Below are positions 1 through 8,512 of a stretch of 64,000 nucleotides of DNA, piece by piece. The stretch's first letter is position 1. Every line of letters starts with the position of its first letter. Position numbers and translations under genes: made by a program. Source of the stretch: Ruminococcus albus AD2013 (GTDB taxonomy: Bacteria > Bacillota > Clostridia > Oscillospirales > Ruminococcaceae); contig NZ_JAGS01000001.1 in NCBI RefSeq assembly GCF_000526775.1, positions 1,116,001-1,180,000 on the forward strand. Reading direction: 5' to 3'. A model generated the notes under the pieces. The model made no database searches, had not been told where the DNA came from, and worked only from the letters and a program-made list of their open reading frames with translations.

Positions 1-126
1 AACGGCAAATTGACCGAGCAGGAACTCGCTGATTATGAATCCTATGCGAGAGCCCATTCAATGGAAGATTTTGCAAGGGAACTCAAAGAAAGATCAACAA
101 TTCTTTTCGGTGCCGAACAGCAGTGA
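1..126 (+). CDS. C-terminal end of an unidentified protein (5' part outside window)
   Basis: An open frame enters from the left edge in frame 1 and stops at TGA 124-126, giving the last 41 residues of a protein. The tail is hydrophilic and helical in character (it contains LTEQELADYESYARAHS and ends GAEQQ). Codon use matches the neighbouring genes, so it is more likely a real 3' end than chance. Too little is present to name a family. It is transcribed towards the ABC exporter operon, which comes from the opposite strand. Confidence 0.5.
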   Translation, partial: NGKLTEQELADYESYARAHSMEDFARELKERSTILFGAEQQ

Positions 127-392
127 AATATGCAAAAATGATAAAAATTTCACTAACGATACTATTATAACATTACGAAAAATATTCGTCAAGATAGCAA
201 ACAAAATATGTACAAATTTCGACATTATGCACAAAACAAAAGTTAAGCGTAAAACAGGTTTTTTATAAATGAACTGTTGCAATAAAAACGCCTGTTTACG
301 CAATTTGAGCTCATCAGCGCAAGGGTTGGAAATAACTGTAAGAATACCTTTGCAATGAATATTTTTCAGAATATTAAACGTAAATATAAACA
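127..392. other. Intergenic stretch with one long inverted repeat
   Basis: About 300 bases separate the gene tail from the ABC permease. I see no credible gene. The notable structure is an inverted repeat with arms at 246-257 and 292-302 (GCGTAAAACAGG against CCTGTTTACGC, one bulged A) around a 34-base AT-rich loop. It has no clean U-tract, so it is a weak terminator candidate. Confidence 0.4.
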
Positions 393-426
393 CGCCGTCT
401 TTCGTTCATACAAGCGAAAGACGGCG
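393..426 (-). terminator. Hairpin terminator of the ABC exporter operon
   Basis: Perfect 12-bp stem (arms 393-404 and 415-426, CGCCGTCTTTCG) with a 10-base loop, 17 bases past the permease stop on the minus strand. A T-rich run (TGTTTATATTT) follows on that strand. Confidence 0.7.
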
Positions 427-442
427 GTAAAAGAAAGTAAAT

Positions 443-3160
443 CTATTCTCTGTTTTTAAGCACCTCGGCGGGGGTTATCCGTTTCAGCTTACCTGTCAGC
501 AAAGCAGTGCTGATAAAGTATACCGCAAGCACTGCGGCGTACAGTATCAGGTAAAGATATGGCGGAAAATCCAGCACCATTGAGCAGGCAACATTCGGTA
601 TAAAACTCGGATAGATGCAGTCCATCAGGAATTTCGCCAGCGGTATGCATATCAGCCCGCCGACGGATACGATGAAAAGATTGCCGTTCAAGTACAGTCT
701 GCGCACCTCTTTCGGGCGGTAGCCGAATATCTTCATAAGGGAGATACCAAAGGAACTGCGGTCTATCATCACGCCCATCATCAGGTACATCACTACGACA
801 AATATCACCGTTCCCGCGATCAGCAGAGTGTATACCAGCGGCTTCATCTGCTCTGTGAATACGCCCGAACTCTTTTCGATATCAGCCGCGGTGGTGAAGC
901 TGTATAGTCTGCCCGCATCGATATCAAGTTCATCTGCCGAATATACAGCGTTGAAGTAGTCTTCGTCCTCGCCGAAAAGTTCACGCATGGAGCCTATATC
1001 CATAAAGATCGTGAACCCCGGGGAATACTGCGCGATATCCGTCACGGTGAAAGTGTAGTCACGGTCAGCCGCCGCATCGGTGAAAGTCACCCTGTCGCCG
1101 ATATCATAGCCGAAACGCTGAACAAGGGAGTTGTTGATAACTGCCTTATTCACGCCCTTTTCAGGGTCAGCATCGAAGTACCTGCTATTCTCGTTCAGAC
1201 CGATCACCGTCACATCAAGGGTATGACCCGTGGAGTCAATGGAAAGTGTCTTGATGAAAGCGCTCTCTCCGCCTGCGGGGACTTCCTTTTCGGGATACTT
1301 ATAGAGATACATATAGCCGTACTGTGTATCGGCTACGTTGTCATGCTTTACTGCCTGACACATCACCACGCAGTCAAGACCCAGCATCACCACCATCAGG
1401 GAGACCAGCATACCGAGGATAACCGTCAACGCCGAACGCAGTTCACGCACCATCTGCCTTACACGGAACAGGGTCATAAAGTTTTTCGACCTGATATTGA
1501 ATCTGCGGTAGTTTGAAGCGCTCTGTTCGTTTTTGATGAGGGAAAGCGCAGTCCTCGAAAGTTTGCTGTTTATCACAAGTGCGTTGACGATCGCCGAGAT
1601 GATCGGTGGCAGTACAAGCCCGTACACAAGCAGATAGGGCGCATAGCAGATATCGTACCGGGGCAGTGAGAAATAGCCATAGCTTGTCTGTAACCGCATA
1701 CCGATGCCGATAGGTGAAAATCCAAGTGCTGTGCCGATAACTCCGCCGATGAATGCTATCAAAGTCGGAAGAGCTATGTAATGCCGCAGAAGGTCTTTTT
1801 TCTTAACACCCAGAGCGTACAGCGCACCGATGACAGGGGCTTCGCTCTCAACGCGGTGTACCACGAAAACAGATATCACGTAGCCGAAAAGGATAAGGAC
1901 GATAACTCCCGCCGCAAGACCCGCGTTCTTGTCCATTATCACATCGTCTGCCGCGGCTTCTATGCGCTCGTTATCGCCGCGTGAAACGAAGGAAACAAGG
2001 TTCCCGATCTCGATATCGAAAGCCGCATCAAGCAGTTCGTCAATTCCATCACGCAGTTCACCCGCACCGCTGTTCAGTTCGGCTGAACCATCTTTTGCTT
2101 TGCGGACAGCGTCGGTGAACTCCGCAAGACCGTCACGGTAAGCGATTATACCCGAAATGCTGTCTTTCAGGTTTTTCAGTTCTTCTGACTTTGATATCTT
2201 TATCAGCCCGTCAAGTTCTTCGGCGTAGTTTTCTTCCGTCAGTGTGACTTTCATTCCTGCCGCTGACAGCTTTTCATTTGCCTGCGCAAAATAGGCATCA
2301 ACAAGCTGCTGTGAAGCAGTTTTAAGTTCAGCGCTGTGAGAATCCAGTTCGGTCATGCCGTCACTGAGTTCGGCAGTACCATCAGTCAGGGAGTTGACTC
2401 CGTCCTCTATCCTGCGTCGGTCGGAGAGGATATCATCGATAGTTTCACGGAAATATTTATCCTCGACTTTCATATGATCAAGCTTGACAGCGCGTATCTT
2501 CTCTTTCAGGTCATCATCGGTGACATCAGCCCCCAGCTTGTAGGCGTAGACATACTCCTCTGCGGGAAGACCACCCTCGGCGCGGATATCCTCATAGCAA
2601 TCATCCGTGACAAAAATAAGCCCGAAATACCGCGATTGCACAGCGGTATCGGAAAACTTTGCTTTCGGCTGATCGTAATCGGGCACAGTACCTATACCCG
2701 TGACCGTGAATCCGTGTCCGCCCGCTGTTATGCTGTCCCCGATCTTCACGCTGTTTTCTGCGGCATAGCGCTTTTCGAGAACGCACTCCCCTGCTTTTTC
2801 GGCAAGGCTGCCCTCATCGAGAATGATCTTATCGATATTTTCGCGGTTTTTGAACATTCTGAGCACGGTGTCCTCATCAACTGAAAGGTCGGTGTAGAAC
2901 TCCGCCTGTATCGAGGTACCGCCCTCGGCAAGGGTATCGAACTCACTGTCCGAAAGGGGCAGAAACACTGTGAAGAAGCCGTCCTCGGTGTTGAATTCAG
3001 CCCGCTTTTCGACTGTGCCGTGCAGAACTGTTTCAGCAGAACCGACGATGCCGAGGACGAGAAAAATACCCATGGCGATGACCAGTATCAGGGCGGTATA
3101 ACGCCCTATCCCTGCCATGAGATCGCGGGGCAGACGCTTTTTAAGCACTCTGTTCATCAC
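443..3160 (-). CDS. FtsX/MacB-type ABC transporter permease, 905 aa
   Basis: Large inner-membrane permease of the FtsX family, forming an exporter or mechanotransmission complex with the ATPase encoded upstream. A first membrane helix lies near residues 20-42, followed by a periplasmic-type region with a coiled coil around 245-370 rich in SLTDGTAELSDGM-like heptads. A first FtsX core has helices near 405-430, 455-480 and 500-530. A second extracytoplasmic domain and FtsX core lie at the C-terminus, with helices near 585-610, 775-800, 830-850 and 875-900. The double-FtsX layout and length match large permeases of Firmicutes macrolide or peptide export systems. The start overlaps the stop of the ATPase gene by four bases (ATGA), so the two are translationally coupled. 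The substrate cannot be told from sequence; TetR control suggests a toxic compound. Confidence 0.88.
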   Translation of the reverse strand: MMNRVLKKRLPRDLMAGIGRYTALILVIAMGIFLVLGIVGSAETVLHGTVEKRAEFNTEDGFFTVFLPLSDSEFDTLAEGGTSIQAEFYTDLSVDEDTVLRMFKNRENIDKIILDEGSLAEKAGECVLEKRYAAENSVKIGDSITAGGHGFTVTGIGTVPDYDQPKAKFSDTAVQSRYFGLIFVTDDCYEDIRAEGGLPAEEYVYAYKLGADVTDDDLKEKIRAVKLDHMKVEDKYFRETIDDILSDRRRIEDGVNSLTDGTAELSDGMTELDSHSAELKTASQQLVDAYFAQANEKLSAAGMKVTLTEENYAEELDGLIKISKSEELKNLKDSISGIIAYRDGLAEFTDAVRKAKDGSAELNSGAGELRDGIDELLDAAFDIEIGNLVSFVSRGDNERIEAAADDVIMDKNAGLAAGVIVLILFGYVISVFVVHRVESEAPVIGALYALGVKKKDLLRHYIALPTLIAFIGGVIGTALGFSPIGIGMRLQTSYGYFSLPRYDICYAPYLLVYGLVLPPIISAIVNALVINSKLSRTALSLIKNEQSASNYRRFNIRSKNFMTLFRVRQMVRELRSALTVILGMLVSLMVVMLGLDCVVMCQAVKHDNVADTQYGYMYLYKYPEKEVPAGGESAFIKTLSIDSTGHTLDVTVIGLNENSRYFDADPEKGVNKAVINNSLVQRFGYDIGDRVTFTDAAADRDYTFTVTDIAQYSPGFTIFMDIGSMRELFGEDEDYFNAVYSADELDIDAGRLYSFTTAADIEKSSGVFTEQMKPLVYTLLIAGTVIFVVVMYLMMGVMIDRSSFGISLMKIFGYRPKEVRRLYLNGNLFIVSVGGLICIPLAKFLMDCIYPSFIPNVACSMVLDFPPYLYLILYAAVLAVYFISTALLTGKLKRITPAEVLKNRE

Positions 3161-3858
3161 AAGTCCTCCAGTTCGGCGGCGGGAACTATCTTTTCATTTT
3201 CGTAGTCCTTTATGATCTGACCGTCCTTTATAACGATGACCTTATGCACCATATTTTTTATGGAGTTATTGTGTGTGACTATCAGCATTGTAGTGCCGTA
3301 CTTTTTGTTTATCTTCTCCAGAAGTATCAGGATATCGCGGGAGGTCTTTGAATCAAGAGCGCCTGTAGGTTCGTCGCAAAGGAGAAGTTTCGGGTTTTTG
3401 ATAAGGGCGCGGGCTATTGCGCACCTCTGCTGCTGACCGCCCGAAAGCTGTGCGGGGAACTTGTTCTGATGTTCTGTCAGACCCAGAACTTCCAGCAGTT
3501 CCTCCATATCAAGGGGAGAATCCGTAAGATATCCGCAGACCTGTATATTCTCTCTTACGGTGAGGTTAGGCACAAGATTATAGAACTGGAAAATAAATCC
3601 CAGATAGTCGCGGCGGTAGTCCGAAAGTTCAGCAGGGCGCAGACCGAATATCTCCTTGCCGTCGACCCTGACCGACCCCGAATCCATAGTATCCAGCCCG
3701 CCGATGCAGTTTAACAGCGTGGATTTACCCGAGCCGCTGGTACCCTGAATAACGCACATCTGCCCCTTTTCCACCCGTGTGCTTACACCTTTCAGCACCT
3801 GGATATAGCTTGTGTCCTTGCCGTAGCTTTTTTTAACGTCTTGTATCTCTAAAAACAT
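3157..3858 (-). CDS. ABC transporter ATP-binding protein (LolD/MacB-type), 233 aa
   Basis: Cytoplasmic ATPase subunit that powers the FtsX permease encoded immediately downstream. Visible motifs in order are Walker A GTSGSGKST near residue 40, Q-loop FQFYNLVP near 93, signature LSGGQQQRCAIARAL near 138, Walker B LLLCDEPTGALD near 162 and the switch histidine in LIVTHN near 196. Length is typical for the MacB/LolD group. The ribosome site AAAGGGG precedes the ATG. A possible own promoter (TATAAT-like box near 3900 on the minus strand) and an 18-bp inverted repeat lie between this gene and tetR, so it may be transcribed both with tetR and separately. Confidence 0.93.
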   Translation of the reverse strand: MFLEIQDVKKSYGKDTSYIQVLKGVSTRVEKGQMCVIQGTSGSGKSTLLNCIGGLDTMDSGSVRVDGKEIFGLRPAELSDYRRDYLGFIFQFYNLVPNLTVRENIQVCGYLTDSPLDMEELLEVLGLTEHQNKFPAQLSGGQQQRCAIARALIKNPKLLLCDEPTGALDSKTSRDILILLEKINKKYGTTMLIVTHNNSIKNMVHKVIVIKDGQIIKDYENEKIVPAAELEDL

Positions 3859-3877
3859 ATTTGTTTCCCCTTTCTAA

Positions 3878-3895
3878 AGTTAGAATAAGCTAACT
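3878..3895 (-). promoter_or_regulatory. Inverted repeat, possible operator before the ABC genes
   Basis: Perfect 6-bp arms AGTTAG (3878-3883) and CTAACT (3890-3895) with a 6-base spacer, just downstream of a minus-strand TATAAT-like sequence and upstream of the AAAGGGG ribosome site. Its sequence differs from the tetR-proximal palindrome, so a different regulator may bind. No binding data can be seen from sequence. Confidence 0.4.
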
Positions 3896-3931
3896 AAATT
3901 ATATGATATAATGCGTGATAACCGCAGAATA

Positions 3932-4567
3932 TCACGTCACACATCGTCTTCCAATGAATACTCCATCCACGCTTTTATCAGCAGATCCATAACGGGCTTT
4001 ATGAAATGCATAGCGCTGTCTCTGTTTTTTTTCGTGCTGCATCATATGTATGAAAGCGTTTATCTGCACATGGGTCAGCCAGTGAAGCATTTTTCTGTTG
4101 ACCCGCTTGTTCGGTACGCAGGCGGCGTACTTTTCCGCAAGGGCAATATATGAGCTGTCCAGCTTATCGATAATGCTGTCAACGAATCTTTCGTACTTTG
4201 ACCCTGCCGAACGGTCGAGAAGTATCGTCATCTCATCGTAGTGGTCATAGATGACATTTACGAGTTCTTCGCTGAAATCATCGTGGTCACCGCTGTGATG
4301 CTCATATGTCAGCAGGTCGGCTTCTATATCTTGGGCGAAGTGGTTTTCAAGTACTGCATTCAGCCGAGCCAGTGCTTCACCCACCACGCCCTCAAACAAT
4401 CCGTTTTTGTCTCCGAAAAAGAAGTATACAGCACCAGTAGTCAGCCCCGCCTCCGAGGATATTTTTCTGAGAGAAGCCTTCGTAAAGCCCTTTTCAAGGA
4501 ACTCTCTTTTTGCGCACTCTACAAGCTTTTCGCGGCTCTCTTTATTATCTGTGATCTTTTCCGACAT
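3932..4567 (-). CDS. TetR-family transcriptional regulator, 211 aa
   Basis: Likely ligand-responsive repressor of the adjacent ABC exporter. An N-terminal TetR helix-turn-helix covers residues 12-60 (ECAKREFLEKGF, then LRKISSEAGLTTGAVYFFF), followed by an all-helical ligand-binding domain. It is the first gene of a minus-strand tetR-ATPase-permease unit. The ATG has AAAAGGAGG seven bases upstream. A perfect 26-bp palindrome overlaps its promoter, pointing to autorepression. The inducer is unknown. The C-terminus is basic (KKQRQRYAFHKARYG) but otherwise ordinary. Confidence 0.9.
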   Translation of the reverse strand: MSEKITDNKESREKLVECAKREFLEKGFTKASLRKISSEAGLTTGAVYFFFGDKNGLFEGVVGEALARLNAVLENHFAQDIEADLLTYEHHSGDHDDFSEELVNVIYDHYDEMTILLDRSAGSKYERFVDSIIDKLDSSYIALAEKYAACVPNKRVNRKMLHWLTHVQINAFIHMMQHEKKQRQRYAFHKARYGSADKSVDGVFIGRRCVT

Positions 4568-4584
4568 AGTGTGTCCTCCTTTTG

Positions 4585-4637
4585 ATAACAGTGTTACGTA
4601 ACACTGTTATTTTAACTCATATTTGTTAGTTTGTCAA
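4585..4637 (-). promoter_or_regulatory. tetR promoter with overlapping 26-bp palindromic operator
   Basis: On the minus strand, TTGACA (4632-4637) and TAAAAT (4609-4614) are 17 bases apart. A perfect 26-bp palindrome, 4585-4610, centred on TTAC/GTAA (half-site ATAACAGTGTTAC), overlaps the end of the -10 box and the expected start of transcription. That is the usual place for a TetR repressor to block its own promoter. Confidence 0.8.
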
Positions 4638-4734
4638 GTGGGTTCGGGGAGATTTGGTTATTTTGACTAAAGTTGTTTCGGCGGTATGTGGCGTACGGAG
4701 TGGGGCAGGTCGATGGTTTTGTTTTGTGGCATCG

Positions 4735-5059
4735 GTTTGCGAGTCATCGGATTCGCTTCGCTGTCCGATGACAGGCGCGGCAATATTTACGGATAAAGTT
4801 TGAGCGTGGACGTTTGTTTGTCCACGCTCTGTATGCCTATATTGCCGCGCCCTATTTAGGCGGAAGATTGTTTCGCTTTTAAAGCTTACTGTGTATTTTA
4901 GTTTTGCGCCTTGATACGAGGGCTCTGCCCCTCAACAGTCAGCTTTGCTGACTGTTGCTCCATGCAAACTTTTCGCGAAAAGCTTGACCAAAAGCTCTTC
5001 TCCTTGGCTTTCTATCCTAAGTACAGCTATGTTATCTTCCTGTCAACAATTATGAATCA
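4735..5059 (+). repeat. Structured intergenic repeat, copy A
   Basis: First of four related elements (see 14269, 14690, 23694). In + order it has a variable-arm hairpin (TCATCGGA/TCCGATGA, 4744-4771) and a large hairpin with a 13-bp outer stem (4774-4786 with 4839-4851, GGCGCGGCAATAT) and a 10-bp inner stem (4802-4811 with 4820-4829, GAGCGTGGAC). A linker ending GTTTTGCGCCTTG follows, then GAGGGCTCTGCCC, then a TTTTCGCGAAAA hairpin and CTCCTTGGC. No protein is encoded. The CTTGG end faces the 3' end of the GH74 gene. Confidence 0.85.
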
Positions 5060-5095
5060 AAAAAGTCCCGAAACGCTTATATTTCGGGACTTTTT
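5060..5095 (-). terminator. Terminator of the GH74 gene
   Basis: Perfect 14-bp stem (5060-5073 with 5082-5095, AAAAAGTCCCGAAA) and 8-base loop, followed by a run of T on the minus strand, 15 bases after the GH74 stop. Confidence 0.9.
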
Positions 5096-5110
5096 CGTAT
5101 ATGCTTATTT

Positions 5111-8050
5111 TTACTTCACAGTTATTGTGACTGCGTTCTTGATAGCGTTTGCAGTATCCCATGTGCCGCCTACTCTTGCAGCGATAGCTACTTTATAGGT
5201 CATGCCGGGTGTAAGGTTCTTGGGTGTTACATAGCTGTTGGTGGTGACGTTCGAGGTCTGAACTCTCCACTTGCCTGCAAGGTATACCGCAATGCCGTAC
5301 TTGTCAGCGCCGGTTACCTTATCCCATACGAACTGTACCTGATGGAACTGCTCGCTGTAATTTACCTTGATGTTGGTAGGGTATGTTATTTCAGTTGAAG
5401 CAGCCTTGGGTGATGCGGTCACTGCGTTGGAATAATCGCTGTTCCACTTGCCGTTTGCGTATACCAGTACAGCAAACTTATAGTTCTTGTCTGCTGTCAG
5501 GTTCTTGACGGTATAAGAAGTGCTGCTTGTCTCGGCGATCTTCACCCACTTGTTGTTCTGTTCGCCGTATACAGCGTACTTCGATGCGCCCGAAACCTTG
5601 TTCCAGCTGAGCTTAACGCTGTTTTCCAGAGATTCGGTACTGATCTTGGGAGCCTTGACATCTCCGCTTGAAGTGTTGCCTGCGATCTTGCCGTATACTA
5701 TACCGCAGCCGACAGTTGACATATATACCTTGCCGAATTCGTCCATATCGCCTACAAGATAGTTGCCGTTGCCTGTGCCGCCGTAGAGGTGGTCGGTGTT
5801 GATGCAATCCCAGCTGTTACCGCCGTCGGTTGAACGGTAGATGCCCTCTGGGTCGCTTTCTGCAGGTCTGCCGTACATATAAAGGGTATTCAGACCGCCT
5901 GTCTTTTCGGGTGCGCCGTAGCCCACTGTCTTAGCGTAGAATACGTTATCCAGTTTCTCGATGCTTGCGCCCTTGTTTGATACCTTGTACATACCGTACC
6001 AGCCGCCTGCAACGATGATGGAACCGTCACCCTGATAAGCAGGGTCGCCTGTGCTGTCGCACATATCATATCTGCAAAGGGTCTTTGCGGTGAATGTTGC
6101 GCCGTAGTCGGTGCTGATGTAGAAGCTGTAGTGGCACTCGTCAAGAGTAGGCTCTTTCTTGGTCATATCAGATGCCCAGTACTCGTTGTACTTAACGCCC
6201 GAAGCGTAAACTATCGAGGGGTCTTTGGGGTCAACCAGAGTGTAAACGGTCTTTGAAGCGTCGATGCCGCTTGACTTGTTCCAAGTCTTGCCGAAGTCGT
6301 CGGAATAGCTTACTGCGCCGTTAGCGCTGGTATTGATTATCCTGTAAGTACCCTTTTTCAGCTCGGTTATGGAGAGCTTGCCGCCTGTGCAGGCAGGCTT
6401 GAAAGCTGTCCATGTCTTGCCGCGGTCGAGGGTGTAATAAGCACTGCCTGTGTTGTTGCCGTCGCCGTTTGCGGTTCTTGCCCATACATCTGTGTTCTGG
6501 GGGCATACTGCGATAGCTGAGGTCGAACCCATGTTGGGCTGATACTGAAGACCTATCTTGTCTTCCTTCTCGTGAACGAAGCCGTCGTAGTCACCGATAG
6601 CCGAAAGGTCAAGACCGTCGGGAGTGCTTACGAAGTCGAGAGAAACAACTTCTTCGATACCATCGGGGTGGAAAGTGAATGTAGGCAGTTTATCCTGATC
6701 TGTGCTCCACAGATTATCGCATACGAACACGCCGTTGCCCGAGGTTATGAACATTCTGTCGTGGTTGCGGGGGTCAGTAACAACAGTGCCCGACCAGTGT
6801 ATAGCCTTATCAACTATCCAGTCATAGCCGCCGTCCTGGAGATAGTTGGATACCAGAGGCTGGTTCCAGCCGTGGGTCTGTCCGGGTGAGAAATTCTGCC
6901 ATGTCTTGCCGCCGTCAAAGGAACGGAAGTACTGGTCGCCCCATGCAGGACCATGTTCTTCTGTCCATTCCTGCCACAGCTGTGACTGCCACTTGCCGCA
7001 GCTTCCTGCGATAAGGTGGTCGGGGTTTGTGGGGTCAGCCCATACCGAGCCGAGACCGAAGTTAGTATCGAAGAGCTCAGTTACCTTACCTGTCTTGGGA
7101 GAATATCTATAAGCACCGCCGCTTGCACCGTTGAATGCAAGACCTGCGATGTAGGATATAAGCAGATCGCCATTAGCGTCAACATTGATTCTTGAAGGGA
7201 AAACATTGGTAGGCAGGTCTTTGCTGAGAACGCTGTACTTGTCGTCCTTGACATTTGCAACGTGAACGTTTGCAACGCCCTTTATAGATGTACCAACGTA
7301 TACCTTGCCGCCTGTTATGGCGATGTTAGCAACGCCGTTCTGGTTGTTGTAAGCATCGGCAGTTACGGAACGTGCATTTACGTTGCCCCATGTAGGCCAC
7401 TTGCAGGTGGTGCTGAAAAGTCCCAGATCGTCATAGCCGATAACAGGCTTCCATGTCTTGCCGCCGTCGGTGGACTTTATAAGTGCAGACAGTGACTTGT
7501 CGTCGCTCATAACGTCGCCGCCCGCATAGATGATGTTGGGGTTGTCGGGGTCTACTGCGATGGACTCACCGCACTGTCTGCCGTCGCCGTTGCCCATTAC
7601 CTTGATAAGGCTTGTAACGTCTATCTCGGTGAAGGTCTTTCCGCCGTCGGTAGTCTTGAAGATAACGGTCTTCTCGGAGGAGAAGTAAGCACAGCCGCAG
7701 AGGAAGTATACGGTATCATCATCGGTAGGGTCGATAGCCATAGCGTCAACGCTCAGCAGACCGCGGTCAGCTTCATTGATAAATCCGAAGAGCTGTTCCC
7801 AGCACTCGGTATCGTAGTTGTACTTGTAAGCGCCGCCAACGTCTGTTCTTGCGTACATAACGTCCTTGCCCGTAACGATGCCCGATACGAATCCGCCGCC
7901 GCCTATCCTCAGCGTGCCCCATTCCATGGTCGAGGATATGTCCTGTGCAGATGCCTGAACAGCAGCGATGCCCATACCTGCAAAAGGTACAGCAGATGCT
8001 GCCATGCTCATGGCGAGAACCCCTGCAAGAGTCTTCTTGAATAAATTCAT
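5111..8050 (-). CDS. Secreted GH74-family xyloglucanase with two fibronectin III modules, 979 aa
   Basis: Predicted endo- or oligo-xyloglucan hydrolase acting outside the cell on plant hemicellulose. Residues 1-35 form a signal peptide (MNLFKKTLAGVLAMSMAAS, cleavage near AQA/SAQ). Residues 40-790 form the twin seven-bladed propeller of GH74 with many BNR/Asp-box motifs (STDGGKTW, TTDGGKTF, STDYGATF). The general-base candidate is Asp70 in ARTDVGGAY and the general-acid candidate lies in IGDYDGF near 487; both positions follow family knowledge. Two fibronectin III modules follow, about 800-885 and 890-979. Unlike two other secreted proteins here it has no dockerin, so it is probably free or held by other contacts. 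Monocistronic by its terminator; start supported by GGGAGG. Confidence 0.9.
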   Translation of the reverse strand: MNLFKKTLAGVLAMSMAASAVPFAGMGIAAVQASAQDISSTMEWGTLRIGGGGFVSGIVTGKDVMYARTDVGGAYKYNYDTECWEQLFGFINEADRGLLSVDAMAIDPTDDDTVYFLCGCAYFSSEKTVIFKTTDGGKTFTEIDVTSLIKVMGNGDGRQCGESIAVDPDNPNIIYAGGDVMSDDKSLSALIKSTDGGKTWKPVIGYDDLGLFSTTCKWPTWGNVNARSVTADAYNNQNGVANIAITGGKVYVGTSIKGVANVHVANVKDDKYSVLSKDLPTNVFPSRINVDANGDLLISYIAGLAFNGASGGAYRYSPKTGKVTELFDTNFGLGSVWADPTNPDHLIAGSCGKWQSQLWQEWTEEHGPAWGDQYFRSFDGGKTWQNFSPGQTHGWNQPLVSNYLQDGGYDWIVDKAIHWSGTVVTDPRNHDRMFITSGNGVFVCDNLWSTDQDKLPTFTFHPDGIEEVVSLDFVSTPDGLDLSAIGDYDGFVHEKEDKIGLQYQPNMGSTSAIAVCPQNTDVWARTANGDGNNTGSAYYTLDRGKTWTAFKPACTGGKLSITELKKGTYRIINTSANGAVSYSDDFGKTWNKSSGIDASKTVYTLVDPKDPSIVYASGVKYNEYWASDMTKKEPTLDECHYSFYISTDYGATFTAKTLCRYDMCDSTGDPAYQGDGSIIVAGGWYGMYKVSNKGASIEKLDNVFYAKTVGYGAPEKTGGLNTLYMYGRPAESDPEGIYRSTDGGNSWDCINTDHLYGGTGNGNYLVGDMDEFGKVYMSTVGCGIVYGKIAGNTSSGDVKAPKISTESLENSVKLSWNKVSGASKYAVYGEQNNKWVKIAETSSTSYTVKNLTADKNYKFAVLVYANGKWNSDYSNAVTASPKAASTEITYPTNIKVNYSEQFHQVQFVWDKVTGADKYGIAVYLAGKWRVQTSNVTTNSYVTPKNLTPGMTYKVAIAARVGGTWDTANAIKNAVTITVK

Positions 8051-8512
8051 AATTTAACCTCCCTGAACAAAATTAGGTTGTGGTATTCTTCCTATTATGT
8101 TGTTATTTTAACATAGTAATATTTCAAGAATACGGTTAAATTTTGAACATTTTTATATAAAATAATAGAATTCTTAACTGCGATACCAAAAAATGAAACA
8201 AACCAGAAACAGTTTCAAATAATTATATTTTGCAAAAAACGCAGAGCCCGATCCTCTACTGAAAATAATGTAAACGATTAAGTGACGCTGACACGCGGTT
8301 TTCACTTTGTTACCAAATATCTTAAATCCGATTAAGAATGATTTAAGGAAAAAGTAAGGAAATCGTTTAAGCAGTTAAGGACTTTTTAAGAAATCGGTGA
8401 TATACTGAAAAGCGTCGGGAAGAGAGACACCGACAGGGGGAGAATCATTCAGAGATCCCAACCGCAGGAGCATACATATATATAACGCTCCCGAAAAAGA
8501 AAGGACAAAACT
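8051..8512. promoter_or_regulatory. Divergent promoter region between GH74 and the CoA ligase
   Basis: This 462-bp AT-rich region serves both divergent genes. On the + strand a TATACT box at about 8400 precedes a leader with two small hairpins, GTCGG/CCGAC at about 8414-8435 and GGAGC/GCTCC at about 8465-8490. A small palindrome GAAACAGTTTC (near 8207) could be an operator. I could not place a convincing -35 box for either direction. Confidence 0.4.

Noticed and set aside
35..268. 77-codon frame near the left edge
   Set aside because: It overlaps the in-frame C-terminus at 1-126 in another frame and has no ribosome site.
4735..5059. Structured repeat as an ordinary transposon or MITE
   Set aside because: No terminal inverted repeats spanning the element and no target duplication could be found; the inverted repeats are internal hairpins.
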